Assembly (NCBI RefSeq): GCF_947242115.1
Contig: NC_074716.1
Coordinates: 19,474,090 to 19,538,089 of the forward strand
DNA: 64,000 nucleotides
Reading direction: 5' to 3'
Source: Biomphalaria glabrata
Taxonomy: Eukaryota > Mollusca > Gastropoda > Planorbidae
Shown here: one piece after another, positions 11,943-22,650 of the stretch
Position numbering within the stretch: position 1 is the first letter of the stretch
How the letters are laid out: the number at the start of each line of letters is the position of its first letter
Notes under the pieces: model-generated
Told to the model about the DNA's origin: nothing
What the model saw: only the letters and a program-made list of their open reading frames with translations
The model's database searches: none
Position numbers and translations under genes: made by a program

Positions 11943-12178
11943 ATTTTTCCTTTTGTGATTGTTTTTAAATTTTGAAAATCAGATCTCCAAAGTTACATAG
12001 AATGTAAGATGAATTTAAGAGTGTAAGTTATGTTGTTGTTTTTTTGGTTTGAATTGATTGTATACAGTTTATTTGATTGTACTCAGATATAGTTGTTAGC
12101 TTTATTCTGTTTCACTGCCCATTCATCCAAAATATCAAAAACTAGAGATCAATGGACAAATTTTGTTCTGGCAATATG

Positions 12179-12184
12179 AATAAA
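12179..12184 (+). terminator. Candidate CRYL1 polyadenylation signal
   Basis: AATAAA about 540 bp after the stop, downstream of the 34-bp array. It is the first canonical hexamer in a plausible place. Use is inferred. Confidence 0.4.
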
Positions 12185-13180
12185 TGTTATTTGAGATGGT
12201 ATATAGATAGAACTGTAAAAATTTATGAGATAAAATTCAAACCCTAATAAGGATTTTATAGTTACCCATAATAGTGCTGCAACTTGAGATCTGTAAAGAA
12301 ATGTGGTCTTTATACTGGCTAAATTACAACCTTGTAAGCCATTTTATTGCCAGTCATTGACTTGTAGCAACAACTACTGGTAGACAGTTAAGCCGCTGTA
12401 GGCGTAATGTATCTTAACTAATCAAACTTGAAATAACTTGAAAAACTACCTTATGAACAATACTAAATAGAACTTTTATTAAAATATAGACAAAATCAAC
12501 TTGGGATGAAATGCAATAAATATAGTAGATTTTAGTAATAATATAAAATGGTATTCTAAACAAAATCTAACTCACTACAATAACACTTCTTTTCAGTCTC
12601 AAGTTCTGGAGTTGTCTGTCTTAACTAAGACCACTGCGAAATTGCCACCTATCTTGCATCATTCACAGCCAATCTCTAACCTCTTCCCACTGTCACTATA
12701 GAAACACACACTCCATAACACCAAAAACCACAGAAACTAATAAAATCTTTTTTCTTGTCTCTGTTGGATACTTTATTAAGATAATCTAATAGACTAAGGG
12801 ATAAGTAAAGGTAAAAAAATTAAGAAGTCTCGATAGCCTAAAAGTTGCACCACTAAGTCCTTGATACCTTGTCTTAAAGTGTCTGCTGTGTACAAAATCA
12901 AATGCATGTTGTATTATATTGATATGTATGAAAATAGAAGATATTTATTTATAGATTTTATTGATCATGTAGCACATTTTTTTCCATGATTTGAATTTCT
13001 ATATAAAACAGATTTTATTATTCTCTGATGTCTACATAACAATTTTGAATATTTGCTCATTTTGTTTCATTATACAGATTCCCCTGGCAATCAAATCATT
13101 AAATAAGAACAATCTGGTATAAACTTTGTCACATGTAAATTATGAGTGCGTCTGGTGTGAATGTACACTTTGGTTTCTTA
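12185..13180. other. Intergenic, nothing recognised
   Basis: AT-rich sequence with no convincing exon, repeat family or RNA gene. Confidence 0.4.
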
Positions 13181-13270
13181 TAGTTATAATGTTTTTTGTT
13201 TGGTGTAATGCACAAATTGTAAGACTAATTTCCTTACGGATAATAAAGATTATTATTATTATTATTATAT
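13180..13270 (+). mobile_element. LINE 3' tail with (ATT)n
   Basis: GTAAGACTAATTTCCTTACGGATAATAAAG followed by an ATT microsatellite is the usual 3' end of certain non-LTR elements. Only the tail is recognisable. Confidence 0.4.
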
Positions 13271-13839
13271 TTATGAACTGTACAAGTGTTAGGTTTAACA
13301 GTTTCTGTTGTCATAGAGTTTCAATTAATGGTATTCATGTACTGAATTTTGAGAACAATGAAAGTATTTTCTTTCAAAATGAGGACTTAAAAGAAAGTTT
13401 CCTTTTGTTATGGCCTAAGCCATAAATCTGCCAACTGAGAAACTGGATAAGGACAGTTTAAATTGATCTGCCAATGTTCCATTTGCTTTCTTTATTTCAG
13501 AATTTGCTAGTCAATTATTGGAATAGTCCGGAGAAGGTGGTAATTGACCAAAAAGTTAAATTAGATGCAAGTTTCACTAGCATGTTTTGGTGGGCTCAAG
13601 GGGGCTTACAAATTATCCCTATCTCCATGTTCTGCATTAACAGCAATTCTGTTTGCACACTTATCTATATAAGCAACGTAGACAACAATATTAGCATATT
13701 GAATGGAAAAGTGTAGGCCTATTGCATTTACGAAATGGCAATGAATATGTATTTGTGTACAATGTTACATTTTATTTAATGTTATTGACATGCGAATTGA
13801 TTATTTTTGTGCAAGAACGTTAAAATAAAAAGCTTTTAA

Positions 13840-14700
13840 AAAAAAAAGGTTACAGCTACTGGTCTGTGGCATTTTACGTCTCGAGAGTCGATATTTTCCC
13901 TTTGCAACTTCTTGTGTGACTAAAGAGGCCAATCCTTGATACACACCTGCGATCGCTGGTTGGGCATATGTGATCACCAGGTCCCGTTGCATTATCACTC
14001 TTCTTTCTGCTTCTGTAGTGTATGGCATCTGCAATCCGAGACCCTTCCTTTATCCTCTCTCTCCATGTAGATCTATCCAGTGCTACTTTTTCCCAGCTGC
14101 TAGTGTCGATTTTGAAGAGCTTCATGTCGCGTTTGCATACATCCCTATAACGTAAAAGTGGGCGACCAGCGGCTCTCCTGCCTTCTATTAGATCGCCCAT
14201 ACAGAATGTCTTGTGGAAATCGACCTACTGGCATTCTACGAACGTGGCCAAGCCAGCCAAGGCGTCTGCTGCTGATAACAGAGCGGATGTCCTGGCATCC
14301 AGTGGCGTAGCTAGGGTGGGGGGGAGGAGAATTTGAAAATCCTCCCGGGCCCCCACTTTAGAGGGGCCCCCAAATTATTGTTTTTTACACTAAATATCAA
14401 ATATTACGAAAACTTCAGTGGCCCCCAAAAAGGTCAAGCCCCCCCCCCTTCCAGTGGCGTAGCTAGGGTGGGGGGAGGAGAATTTGAAAATCCCCCCAGG
14501 CCCCCACTTTAGAGGGGCCCCCAAATTATTGTTTTTTACACTAAATATCAAATATTACGAAAACTTCAGTGGCCCCCAAAAAGGTCACCCCCCCTCCGGG
14601 CCCCCAAATGATAAGAAATACTTAGCTACGCCCCTGCTGGCGTCTTGCTCTTCGTAGCACTTCCTCATTGGTTATCCTATTGGTGTGTTTCTCCATACAA
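13840..14700 (-). mobile_element. LINE ORF2 C-terminus split by a MITE
   Basis: The frame at 13874-14200 reads GRPLLRYRDVCKRDMKLFKIDTSSWEKVALDRSTWRERI, the 'RPxLRYKDVCKRDL...W...A.DR..WR' block near the end of many non-LTR ORF2 proteins. A second frame (about 13860-13980) has a CxxC...H zinc-finger-like end (HICPTSDRRCVSRIGLFSHTRSC, in two overlapping frames). The LINE continues on the other side of the MITE at 14637-14700. Frames are broken. Confidence 0.65.
14300..14636. mobile_element. hAT-like MITE in a LINE, internally duplicated
   Basis: The ends are CAGTGGCGTAGCTA and (reversed) CAGGGGCGTAGCTA. Flanks CTGGCATC (14292-14299) and CTGGCGTC (14637-14644) form an 8-bp target duplication with one mismatch. 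The left 152 bp, including the terminal repeat, occurs twice in tandem (second unit from 14452), giving a three-ended element. It has no coding capacity. The 8-bp duplication and CAG end suggest hAT. Confidence 0.7.
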
Positions 14701-14945
14701 GATCCTCAGGAAAACTATTTAATGTATCAAGGCTGCGGGCAAAAACCATTAAGGTTAGGAATATACTTATCAGGGACCTCCTGTATGCTGATGTTGCAGC
14801 TATTGTGGCTGATTCTGATAAGACTAAGATACTAGTACAGAACACAAATTACTGCACCTCAAGTAAACATTACTGGCCAACCACTAGAAATTGTGGGTCA
14901 CTTTTGCTATCTCGGCTCCATCATATCCAACAATACCCAAAAATA
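14690..14945 (+). mobile_element. LINE reverse transcriptase scrap
   Basis: An open frame contains KLFNVSRLRAKTIKVRNILIRDLLYADVAAIVA, close to the 'LFNLRRLQAKTKVxxxxIRDLLFADDAAL' block of non-LTR reverse transcriptases with the catalytic aspartates degraded. It is a fragment only. Confidence 0.65.
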
Positions 14946-16618
14946 TATTTATATGTATGTAGGTATGTGTGTATATAATCTTTATTACATTCTGACCCAT
15001 CATTCTTTCGGAAGACGCTTATTGTGCCCTAGAATAGGTTCTTCCTGGAGTTAGTGGAAAATTGTAGACTCCCGCCTTTGCTAGCAAGGGGCTCTGGGGG
15101 AGCGCCAGGAGCTCCCCCAGCGCGGGGCAGAGCCCCGCCACCAAGCACTATTTCTGATATTGAGAGCCAACAAAATGCATATTCTGAGGTATCTACAGTG
15201 CATTTTCCTGCTATTAAAAAGTTTTATTTCAAAAACCTAATGTGCTATTCTTACTGACTTAGATCCTCCCGCACCGTTCGGCGCATTTGCCGTGAAGCTG
15301 TTGCCACAAAAATCTGTCACTGGTAATGACTGAAGCTTCTTCCCACCTGCTCTGAGGACCTCCATGAAAGTGTGGCGCCAAGTTGTACAAGGATGTCATC
15401 GCAACTCTTAATATGCCTAATTCATTTTGTCGGAGAACATGTCCCGCAAACCTCATGCGACGCTCTGTCACAACCTTACTAAGGGGTCGACTCTCAGTTC
15501 GGCATAGGATTTCCTTGATTTAGACCCGATCTCTATAACTGACTCCGAAATTCTGTCTTAGCCATCTTTGTTGAGCCACATTTAGTGTTTTATTCACTGC
15601 ACTTTATTAATTGAGCCCCGCCACTGGTAGAAATGTGTAACCTCTCTTGAATACGCTCTTGGAATTAAGTGACTGTAGTTTGCTTTAAATTTTATATCGA
15701 AAAGTGAAGTTTTATCGTCAAAATCATCTGTTGGGGATTTTAAACTAAAAAATCTCTGGAGTCGTTTTTTTTTTTTTTTTTAAATTCAAAACCCATTTAG
15801 CTACGGTCATAGAATTTAGTAACTGTAGTTTGCTTTAGAATAATATTGAAGATAGAGGTTTTCCACCTCAAAACGCTCCGTAGGGGGATTTTAAACTTTT
15901 AAAAAAGCTACCTGTAGGAGAGAGATTTAAACTCAAAACCCCCAATTGTCTTGGCTACGCTCAAATAATTTTAGTGTGTAATTTACTTTTTTAGCGGCCC
16001 CCGTAAGGGGAAAAAGCCGCTATTAGGTTTGTGCAAAATGTCCGTCTGTCGGTCTGTCCGTCTGTCCGTCTGTCACACTCAGATCTCGAAAACTAGAAGA
16101 GATATGAAAAATATTATTTCATCATTAAATCCGGCTTGAAAAGTTTAGGTGCAACGGCTACTTTTGGTTTTCTAAAAGCAAACCGTTTAATTTATAAAAT
16201 TAATTATGCAAGCGATTTTTTCATAAAATACACCAATTCTAAAACAATTACGTAAATGTAAGGAAGGCAATGTTACAATATGCTAACAAAGATGGACAAT
16301 TTTTGTGTATTTTCAGTATCACTAAGTCAAATATATTTTTAAAATGTACAGGAAATGTTTACAACAAATACAAATAATAGTTAAAGACGTTTTTTCTGGT
16401 CAACTAGCTGCTAAAATTAAAAGAAAACATTTCTGTTTGTTTATAAAGGCTAATAATGCACTTTGTATGTAAATATCACGCACATTTTTTTAAATGGACT
16501 TTTTATGCAGCGATTTTCGTGTAGTAGCGTAACGTCGCAACATTATCAGGTGCTAAACCAATTCCTTAAACTTTTTTTAAAAATCAGATTTTATTTATTT
16601 TTTGTTTAGTGCCCCCAT

Positions 16619-17740
16619 CCGAATAAAAGAAGCTTATTTTTGTGCGTTTTGTCTGTTGGTCGGTCTGTCCGTTACGATTAGATTTAAAAAACTAGAACTC
16701 TAAAAGCTATTGAAAATCTGATTTACCCTTTAATGTTCCTCCCATAACATCTCAATAGTTTTAAGTATCTAAAATTGATTGTTCCGGATTTTTGTGTGCA
16801 AAACTAATCAACGCCAACAAATGTTTGTTTGCTCTTCTAACTTATATTACATTCAATTTTCATGCTTAAACGTTGCCAAAACACATTATCAATAATATGT
16901 TGTTCCGTTTTTTATGTAAATAGCATATTAATGCTAAATCATAATCTCTATACTGACTTATATTTCATTAAGTGTAAAAATGTTCCGGATATTGTTTTAT
17001 AAAACATGAATTATGCCTAATGATTGTTTGAAATCGCATAAGGCTTTTAAAAAAAGTAATTTACTAGAATTGATTACTGAAAATTACTTTTTAGACATTT
17101 AATTTTCTTGTAAAACATAACATAGAAGTTTTGTAATCGATAAAGAAAGTTCCGGATTTTGTTTCTTACAAATCGTCGCCAGAAATTTCCGAATTTATTT
17201 AAAAATCTACTAACGCCAAATAATTGTTTGAACTCCCTCTTCTAATTAATAAACAAATAATCTTCTCATTTACGAAATAATGTTTTTACGGATTTTTATG
17301 AAAAATATTTTAACTCACTACTCTCTTACAGTACATTTAACTTTCTACCTAAAACATTAAAAAATCTAATTATCGTTAATATTATGTTCCGATTTTTAAG
17401 GAAAACAGAATCCAAACACCAAAGTAAGGTATGAAAATCTCTCCACGTGGCTGTAGTACATCTAATTTTTATACGAGACCATCCAAAAAATTTAATTAAC
17501 GGTATTACATTTATCTGAAATTCTCTTTTTCTTTTACTATTTATACAAACATCCGGAACAATCTATTATATAAACTTTTCAATTGTGTTCATACCTAAAA
17601 ATTATTGCGTTGTTTTGAAACGTAAAATAAAGGTTAATCAATTTTTAATAACTTTTAGTTGTTTTTTTTATATCAAGATAACGGACAGACCGACTGACAG
17701 ACAAAACGCAAAAACAATGTGGCTTTGATCCTTTTTAAAT
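16619..17740. repeat. 1.1-kb region bounded by inverted repeats
   Basis: The left arm (about 16619-16672: TTTTTGTGCGTTTTGTCTG...CGGTCTGTCCGTTA) reappears inverted at 17671-17740. Between the arms, a GTTCCGGATTTT word recurs (about 16780, 16981, 17148, 17385). This looks like a related element nested in, or a duplicated end of, the HINE-like element. Confidence 0.5.
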
Positions 17741-17752
17741 AATATCTATTAG

Positions 17753-18540
17753 AACTCAGTGCACCAATGTCTATGAACCCTCGTTAAATATCTCGTGTAA
17801 ATAAAGACATTGTTTTTATGGTACCGGTACTAGCCTATTGTGAGGTAATGGAATTTTTTTTCTTTGACGTCATATGAATGGACTCTTTAAATGTAATGTT
17901 AAAAGAACGCACTCGGTGCACCAATGTCTATTAACCCTCGAAAAAATTGCTTGTATTAATGAAAACATATTTTAGTCTAACTAAGCCGTGTGACGTAGTG
18001 GTTTTTTTTCCTTTGACGTCACATGGAATGAATTCTTTAAAAGAAATGCTTAAAGAACGCACTCGGTGCACCAATGTCTATGAACACTCGAGAAATGGCT
18101 CGTGTTGATAAAGGTGATTTTTAGTCTAGCTAGGCCTTGTGACGTAGTGTTTTTTTTTTCCTTTGACGTCATACGGAATGAATTCTTTAAATGAAATGCT
18201 AAAAGAACGCACTCGGTGCACCAATGTCTATGAACACTCGATAAAAGGCTCGTAATGATGAAGGCGATTTTTATTCTAGCTAGGCCGTGTGACGTAGTGT
18301 TTTTTTTCCTTTGACGTCATATGGAATGAATTCTTTAAATGAAATGCTTAAAGAACGCACTCGGTGCACCAAAGTCTATGAACACTCGATAAATGGCTCT
18401 TATAGATGAAGGCGATTTTTAGTCTAGCTAGGCCGTGTGACGTAGTGTTTTTTTTTCCCTCTGACGTTATATGGAATTAATTCTTCAAATGAAATGAAAA
18501 AAGAACTCGGTATAGTAATGTTTATTAAGCCTCGTTATGT
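17753..18540 (+). repeat. ~150-bp central tandem repeats
   Basis: Unit starts GAACGCACTCGGTGCACCAA recur at 17905, 18055, 18205 and 18353, with diverged copies at about 17753 and 18504; spacing is 148-151 bp. Each unit has TGACGTCA-like (CTTTGACGTCAT) and GTGACGTAGTG words. Confidence 0.85.
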
Positions 18541-18902
18541 GACTCGCGTTTAAAAAAGGAATGATATCTTGATTTAGATCTAATCTAGATTTTTTTAAAC
18601 TAGATCTAGATATTTATTACAGTAGGCCCTAGATATATCTAGATCTGGATTTATATTCTAATTAAAATTATTTTAGAGTCTAGATCTAGAATTTCTAGAT
18701 CTAGTTTAGACTAAAATAGACTAGATTAAGATGTAGAATTTCAATTTCTAAACTTAAAGTGTAAAAAAAAAGTGTAGATTTTCATTTCCAAACGTTTTGA
18801 TCAATATTGTAATGTTTTAATATACTAAAACTAATCTACTATTTTTTTATTAAATTTAAATTTACGGCAAATGAATCTTTGAAACATTATTACTTTTGAC
18901 CA

Positions 18903-19085
18903 TCGGATGGCTGCCTGGTCGTGCGGTTTGCGCGCTGGACTGTCGTTCAGATTTATGGATGGCCCAGGGTTCAAACCCTGCCCGCTCCCATCCCCCGTCG
19001 TCCTGCGGGAGGTTTGGACTAGGAAGTAATTATCTTCAACTCTGAAGGAACATCCGAAACGTGTAAAACATTTTACATCAAAATT
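18903..19085 (+). mobile_element. tRNA-derived SINE, family A (best copy)
   Basis: A head GGATGGCTGCCTGGTCGTGC and a good B box GGTTCAAACCC at about 18969 are followed by CCGTCGTCCTGCGGGAGGTT and the tail AACGTGTAAAACATTTTACA. It is inserted in the HINE-like element. A functional tRNA is excluded because no acceptor stem or anticodon arm closes. Confidence 0.75.
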
Positions 19086-19189
19086 AAATCACCTCTTGAA
19101 TATTATTTGCGAATATGCAGATCCGACAGGGATCCGACTTCGACGGGGGCCGCCTCTGAGTTTGTGTAACACAAACTCTCTTTGTAATC

Positions 19190-20060
19190 TTGTTTTTTTT
19201 TATATTGATGAGGTATTTTTTAGCATCAAACCACTCTGAAGGAGGGTTTAAACTCAAAACTCCTTTTTTATAGCATTTTGAGTGCGTAATTTGCTTTTTT
19301 CATACATTGACGATGTATTTTTTTAGCTTCAAACCCCGCTTGCGGAGGGTTTAAACTCAAAACCCTTTTGGCTAATACTCTCATAGATTTCTGAGTTTGT
19401 AATTTTCTTTTTTTTTTTTATATTGTAGAGGTATTTTTTAGATTCAAACTCCACTGGAGGGGCATTTAAACTCAAACCCCCTTTGAATACACTCATAACA
19501 TGTTGAGTGTATAATTTGCTTTGTTTTTAATATTAAAGAGGTATTTTTAGCCTCAAACCCCGCTGAAGGGGGGTTTAAATTCAAAAGTGAGTCAAAACCC
19601 ATTTAGCTACGCTCAAAAAATTTTGAGTGCGTAATTTGCGTTTTTTTATACTGGGTATTGAAGAAGTATTTGTTAGATTCAAACCCTACTGAAGAGGGGG
19701 TGGGGGGTTAACTCAAAACCCCTTTGGCTACGCTAATAGAATTTTAAGTGTGTAATTTTCTTTTTTTATATTGAAGAGGGGGTTTATCGTAAATTTTGGA
19801 GAGGCTTTAAAAATCAAAATCTTGCTTAACTGTGCACGTGAAATTTGGGGGCTTAAATTGTCGTTTGCATTTTGTTTTTGTTTTGTGTTATAGAAGAGGG
19901 GAATTTAAATGCGAAAACCCCTGGTAGGGGGGGTTTAAACTCGAACCCCCCTGGTAGGGGGTTTTAAACTCAAAACCCCCATGGTAGGGGTTTTAACTCA
20001 ATAACCCCTGGTAGGGGGTTTTAAACTCAAAACCTCTTTTGCTGTGCTAGGGCAAGTGAT
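19190..20060 (+). repeat. ~90-bp tandem units of the composite element
   Basis: About nine diverged units, each with a TATTGAAGAGGTATTTTTAG-like segment, a 'CAAACCCCGCTGAAGGGGG' hairpin-like segment and GGCTACGCTCATAGAATTT. The same unit type occurs at 15650-15960, 30700-31200 and 40890-41560. Confidence 0.75.
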
Positions 20061-20583
20061 AGTTTAAATTAGTATTAAAATCTCACCTAAAAAAAAACAA
20101 AATCAAAGCAAAAAATCAGTCACTAAATTCCGGGGGGGGGGGGGGACGTTCTGGCTACGCCCATGGCAGTAGCGTAATGTTTAATGTAAAAAAAAAAAAA
20201 AGGACATTCATTAAGGAACCCCCATCAAGTGAGGGCCCAAAGGGACTTTCGCATTTGGGCACGGCTCCTCCCCTATTATATGCCACTGTCGGTAGGTCTG
20301 TACACCAAATTTACAGAAAGCCGAAAAATTATCATCGCATTATTATAGGACCAAACAAAAAGAAATAGTTTGACTAATGTTTTGACAGGTTAAAGACGCT
20401 TCTTCATAATATGCCTATACCTATGCTTGTGATGCTAGAGTTTAATACTAAACATATCGTAGTAGTCATTATAATTTACACTTCGGAAACTTACGGTAAA
20501 TTGTTATTGTCTAAAATAACCGCAACAGGTAACTCGCAGGTAACACTTTTTTTTATTGTTTACCTGTATTAGTGTATTCGAAA

Positions 20584-22561
20584 ATGGCTTCTCAGGCTTT
20601 GTTGTTTTCAAGTATTTCCTGTTTATTTTTCCTAGCGAAAGGTTAGATTATATTCACATGTTTAAATACTGAGCTGTTACACTGTATCACTATACTATTA
20701 CTATACACAGTAGCAATAGTCTTCATAAAAAAGTTCATTAGTAGCCTAGGCCTAGCGCTGCTAAATAATAGACCTGAAAAACTACCTAGGGGCCTTCGAT
20801 GGAAATGGAAAGTTCAAAGTTTTACCTTTAAATCGAGTATTAGATCTAGTATAATCATAATAAATATTTTATATTGAAATAGATCTACTAGTAGTACTAA
20901 TAGTCTATATTTATATTATATAATTATATCATCATAGCACAAAGTTGACAGGTCCCTTGAGAAAGTTGAGAGATCTAGAGTAGGCCCTAGACTGCCTAGG
21001 GCCTAGAGCTATCATTCTTGACTCTAGTTACTTTACTTGACTTGTTATTAAATTCTCCTAGTCCTAGTTAGTAGGTATAGTATTAGATCTATATCTAGAA
21101 TGTTAATTATTGGCAGATTCTAACCAGTCAGTCAAGACCAATGTGAATTTGGTGTAGATTGTTGATCTTTATTATCATTAAATTAAATAAATATCATTTA
21201 ATTACTAGATATCTAGATCTAGCTCTAAGTGAATTTCATCAGACTCGACTTGGTATGTTTCAAATGCTTCAGAAATTTTTTTAAATAATTATATATATTA
21301 GACTGGATCTAACCTAAAACTTCAACTGGTTGGCAGGCTTGGTAGTGAACAGTGTTTAAATTCAAGACCGTCCTTGTAATAATATAACTTAAAAAATTGC
21401 ACTCATCAAAGTAAAAGCAATTTTTTTTGTTGTTTTTTTTTGTGGTTATCAGTTAAATTATGACTATTACATAGGATAGGCCTCCTGTCATTTGATAGAG
21501 CCCTCCATTAAGACCATTTTTTAGACATCCAACAATAAAGAAAGCCTTTTCATTAACCACAATAGCCCATAACTTTTCAAATTAATAGTTCTCAAATCAT
21601 AAGAATGTCAAGCCAACTGATATCCAGTCTTTGCTTGCATACAGCAAAGTATGGCTCCTTCTGTCTCGAAAGAGAAGCACCGGTTTTAGCTCTTTATTTG
21701 CATATAATTCTACAAAATACCAATATATTTGGCATAAAGCCTAACCATTTATTAAACACCCTGTCCATATTTGTTTTAAAATCAATATAGAAATATAGAC
21801 ACTATAATGATTAGTAATTATAAGGTAGTCTCTGCATAATTAAAAAAAACAAACTTATCTCTATTTTAGGAGATTTTGTTATACAGAGTGATAAGCAGTG
21901 TGGGTCTTACTTTAAACCTGTTGAAGAAAGAGTTTTGGATTTGGATGAGTTTGATGTCTTCTCCCACAGTGGACGTCAGTACTATGCTCCAGGCATGGAT
22001 TGTATACTGACTATTATTGGAAAGACTTACAATCAATGGGAGATCACTGTGACTCAACTAAATATTGATAAGTACAAAGACACATGCAGAGAACAAAGAG
22101 CACCTTGCTGTAATGACTTTTTGAAAATATTTAACAGTAAGTATAAATTGTTGGTGGAAACAGAATAAAGCTTATAACTTGCTTACATATTGTCCATTAA
22201 AGAATTATGTTCTTGGCAACTTGATCCTGTTATAATTTTTTTTTAGATTCGTACATCTAGAAATATTGCTAACAGAGAGTAAGGGGGAGGTCAAAGAGTT
22301 CAAATCTCATCTTTCACTAAGTTACTGATATATTTTTTTCAAAAGAATTAGTAAAATAAGGTGGTTAAAGCCAAAATGATTATTTATTGGAATTCTTCTA
22401 ATACAAGAGTCTGTGCTAAAATTTAACAACAAGAACTCTTTTAAAAGAAGATTATAAAAGAAAAATAAAACAGCATGTAGCCCCTTTTAAGTAACTCTAA
22501 CATGAATGAGTTTACTTAAATACACTTTGACTTGATACTATCTCTCTCTCTATCTATCTCA

Positions 22562-22650
<89 letters not shown>

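Larger units (their letters stand above)
15994..19192 (+). mobile_element. HINE/pearl-like (non-autonomous Helentron-type) element
   Basis: The element starts with GCGGCCCCCGT (15994-16004), whose exact inverse ACGGGGGCCGC lies at 19143-19153. A GTCC/GTCT microsatellite follows at 16042-16075. The centre holds about six ~150-bp tandem units (17753-18540). The right end has a perfect hairpin, GAGTTTGTGT / ACACAAACTC at 19158-19178, then TCTTTGTAATCTTG before a T-run. The host repeat resumes on either side of a T-tract without clear target duplication. Subterminal inverted repeats, a CCGT-type microsatellite, ~150-bp central repeats, a 3' hairpin and insertion in T-runs are the layout described for Helentron-associated elements (DINE-1 in flies, pearl in bivalves). 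There is no Rep/helicase gene. A SINE is inserted near its right end. Confidence 0.6.
14950..20165 (+). mobile_element. Composite repeat, copy 1 (LINE piece + DNA element + HINE insert)
   Basis: The left part (14985-15600) contains a LINE 3' fragment on the - strand (MRFAGHVLRQNELGILRVA at about 15400-15470). The right part (15630-20165) is a non-coding DNA element built of ~90-bp units (each with a 'TTTAAACTCAAAACCCC' core and 'GGCTACGCTCATAGAATTT') ending in CTGGCTACGCCCATG. A 3.2-kb Helentron-type element interrupts it at 15994-19192. The same LINE/DNA junction recurs in copy 2 (29955-31294), so the composite predates both. A matching left terminal repeat (CATGGGCGTAGCCAG) was not found. 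Confidence 0.6.

Noticed and set aside
18960-18985. A tRNA gene (GGTTCAAACCC B box)
   Set aside because: The cloverleaf does not close and the same sequence recurs with a common tail; it is a SINE head.
20167-20288. A small MITE between CAGTAGCGTAATG and GCCACTG
   Set aside because: The inverted ends match only partly and no target duplication was found.
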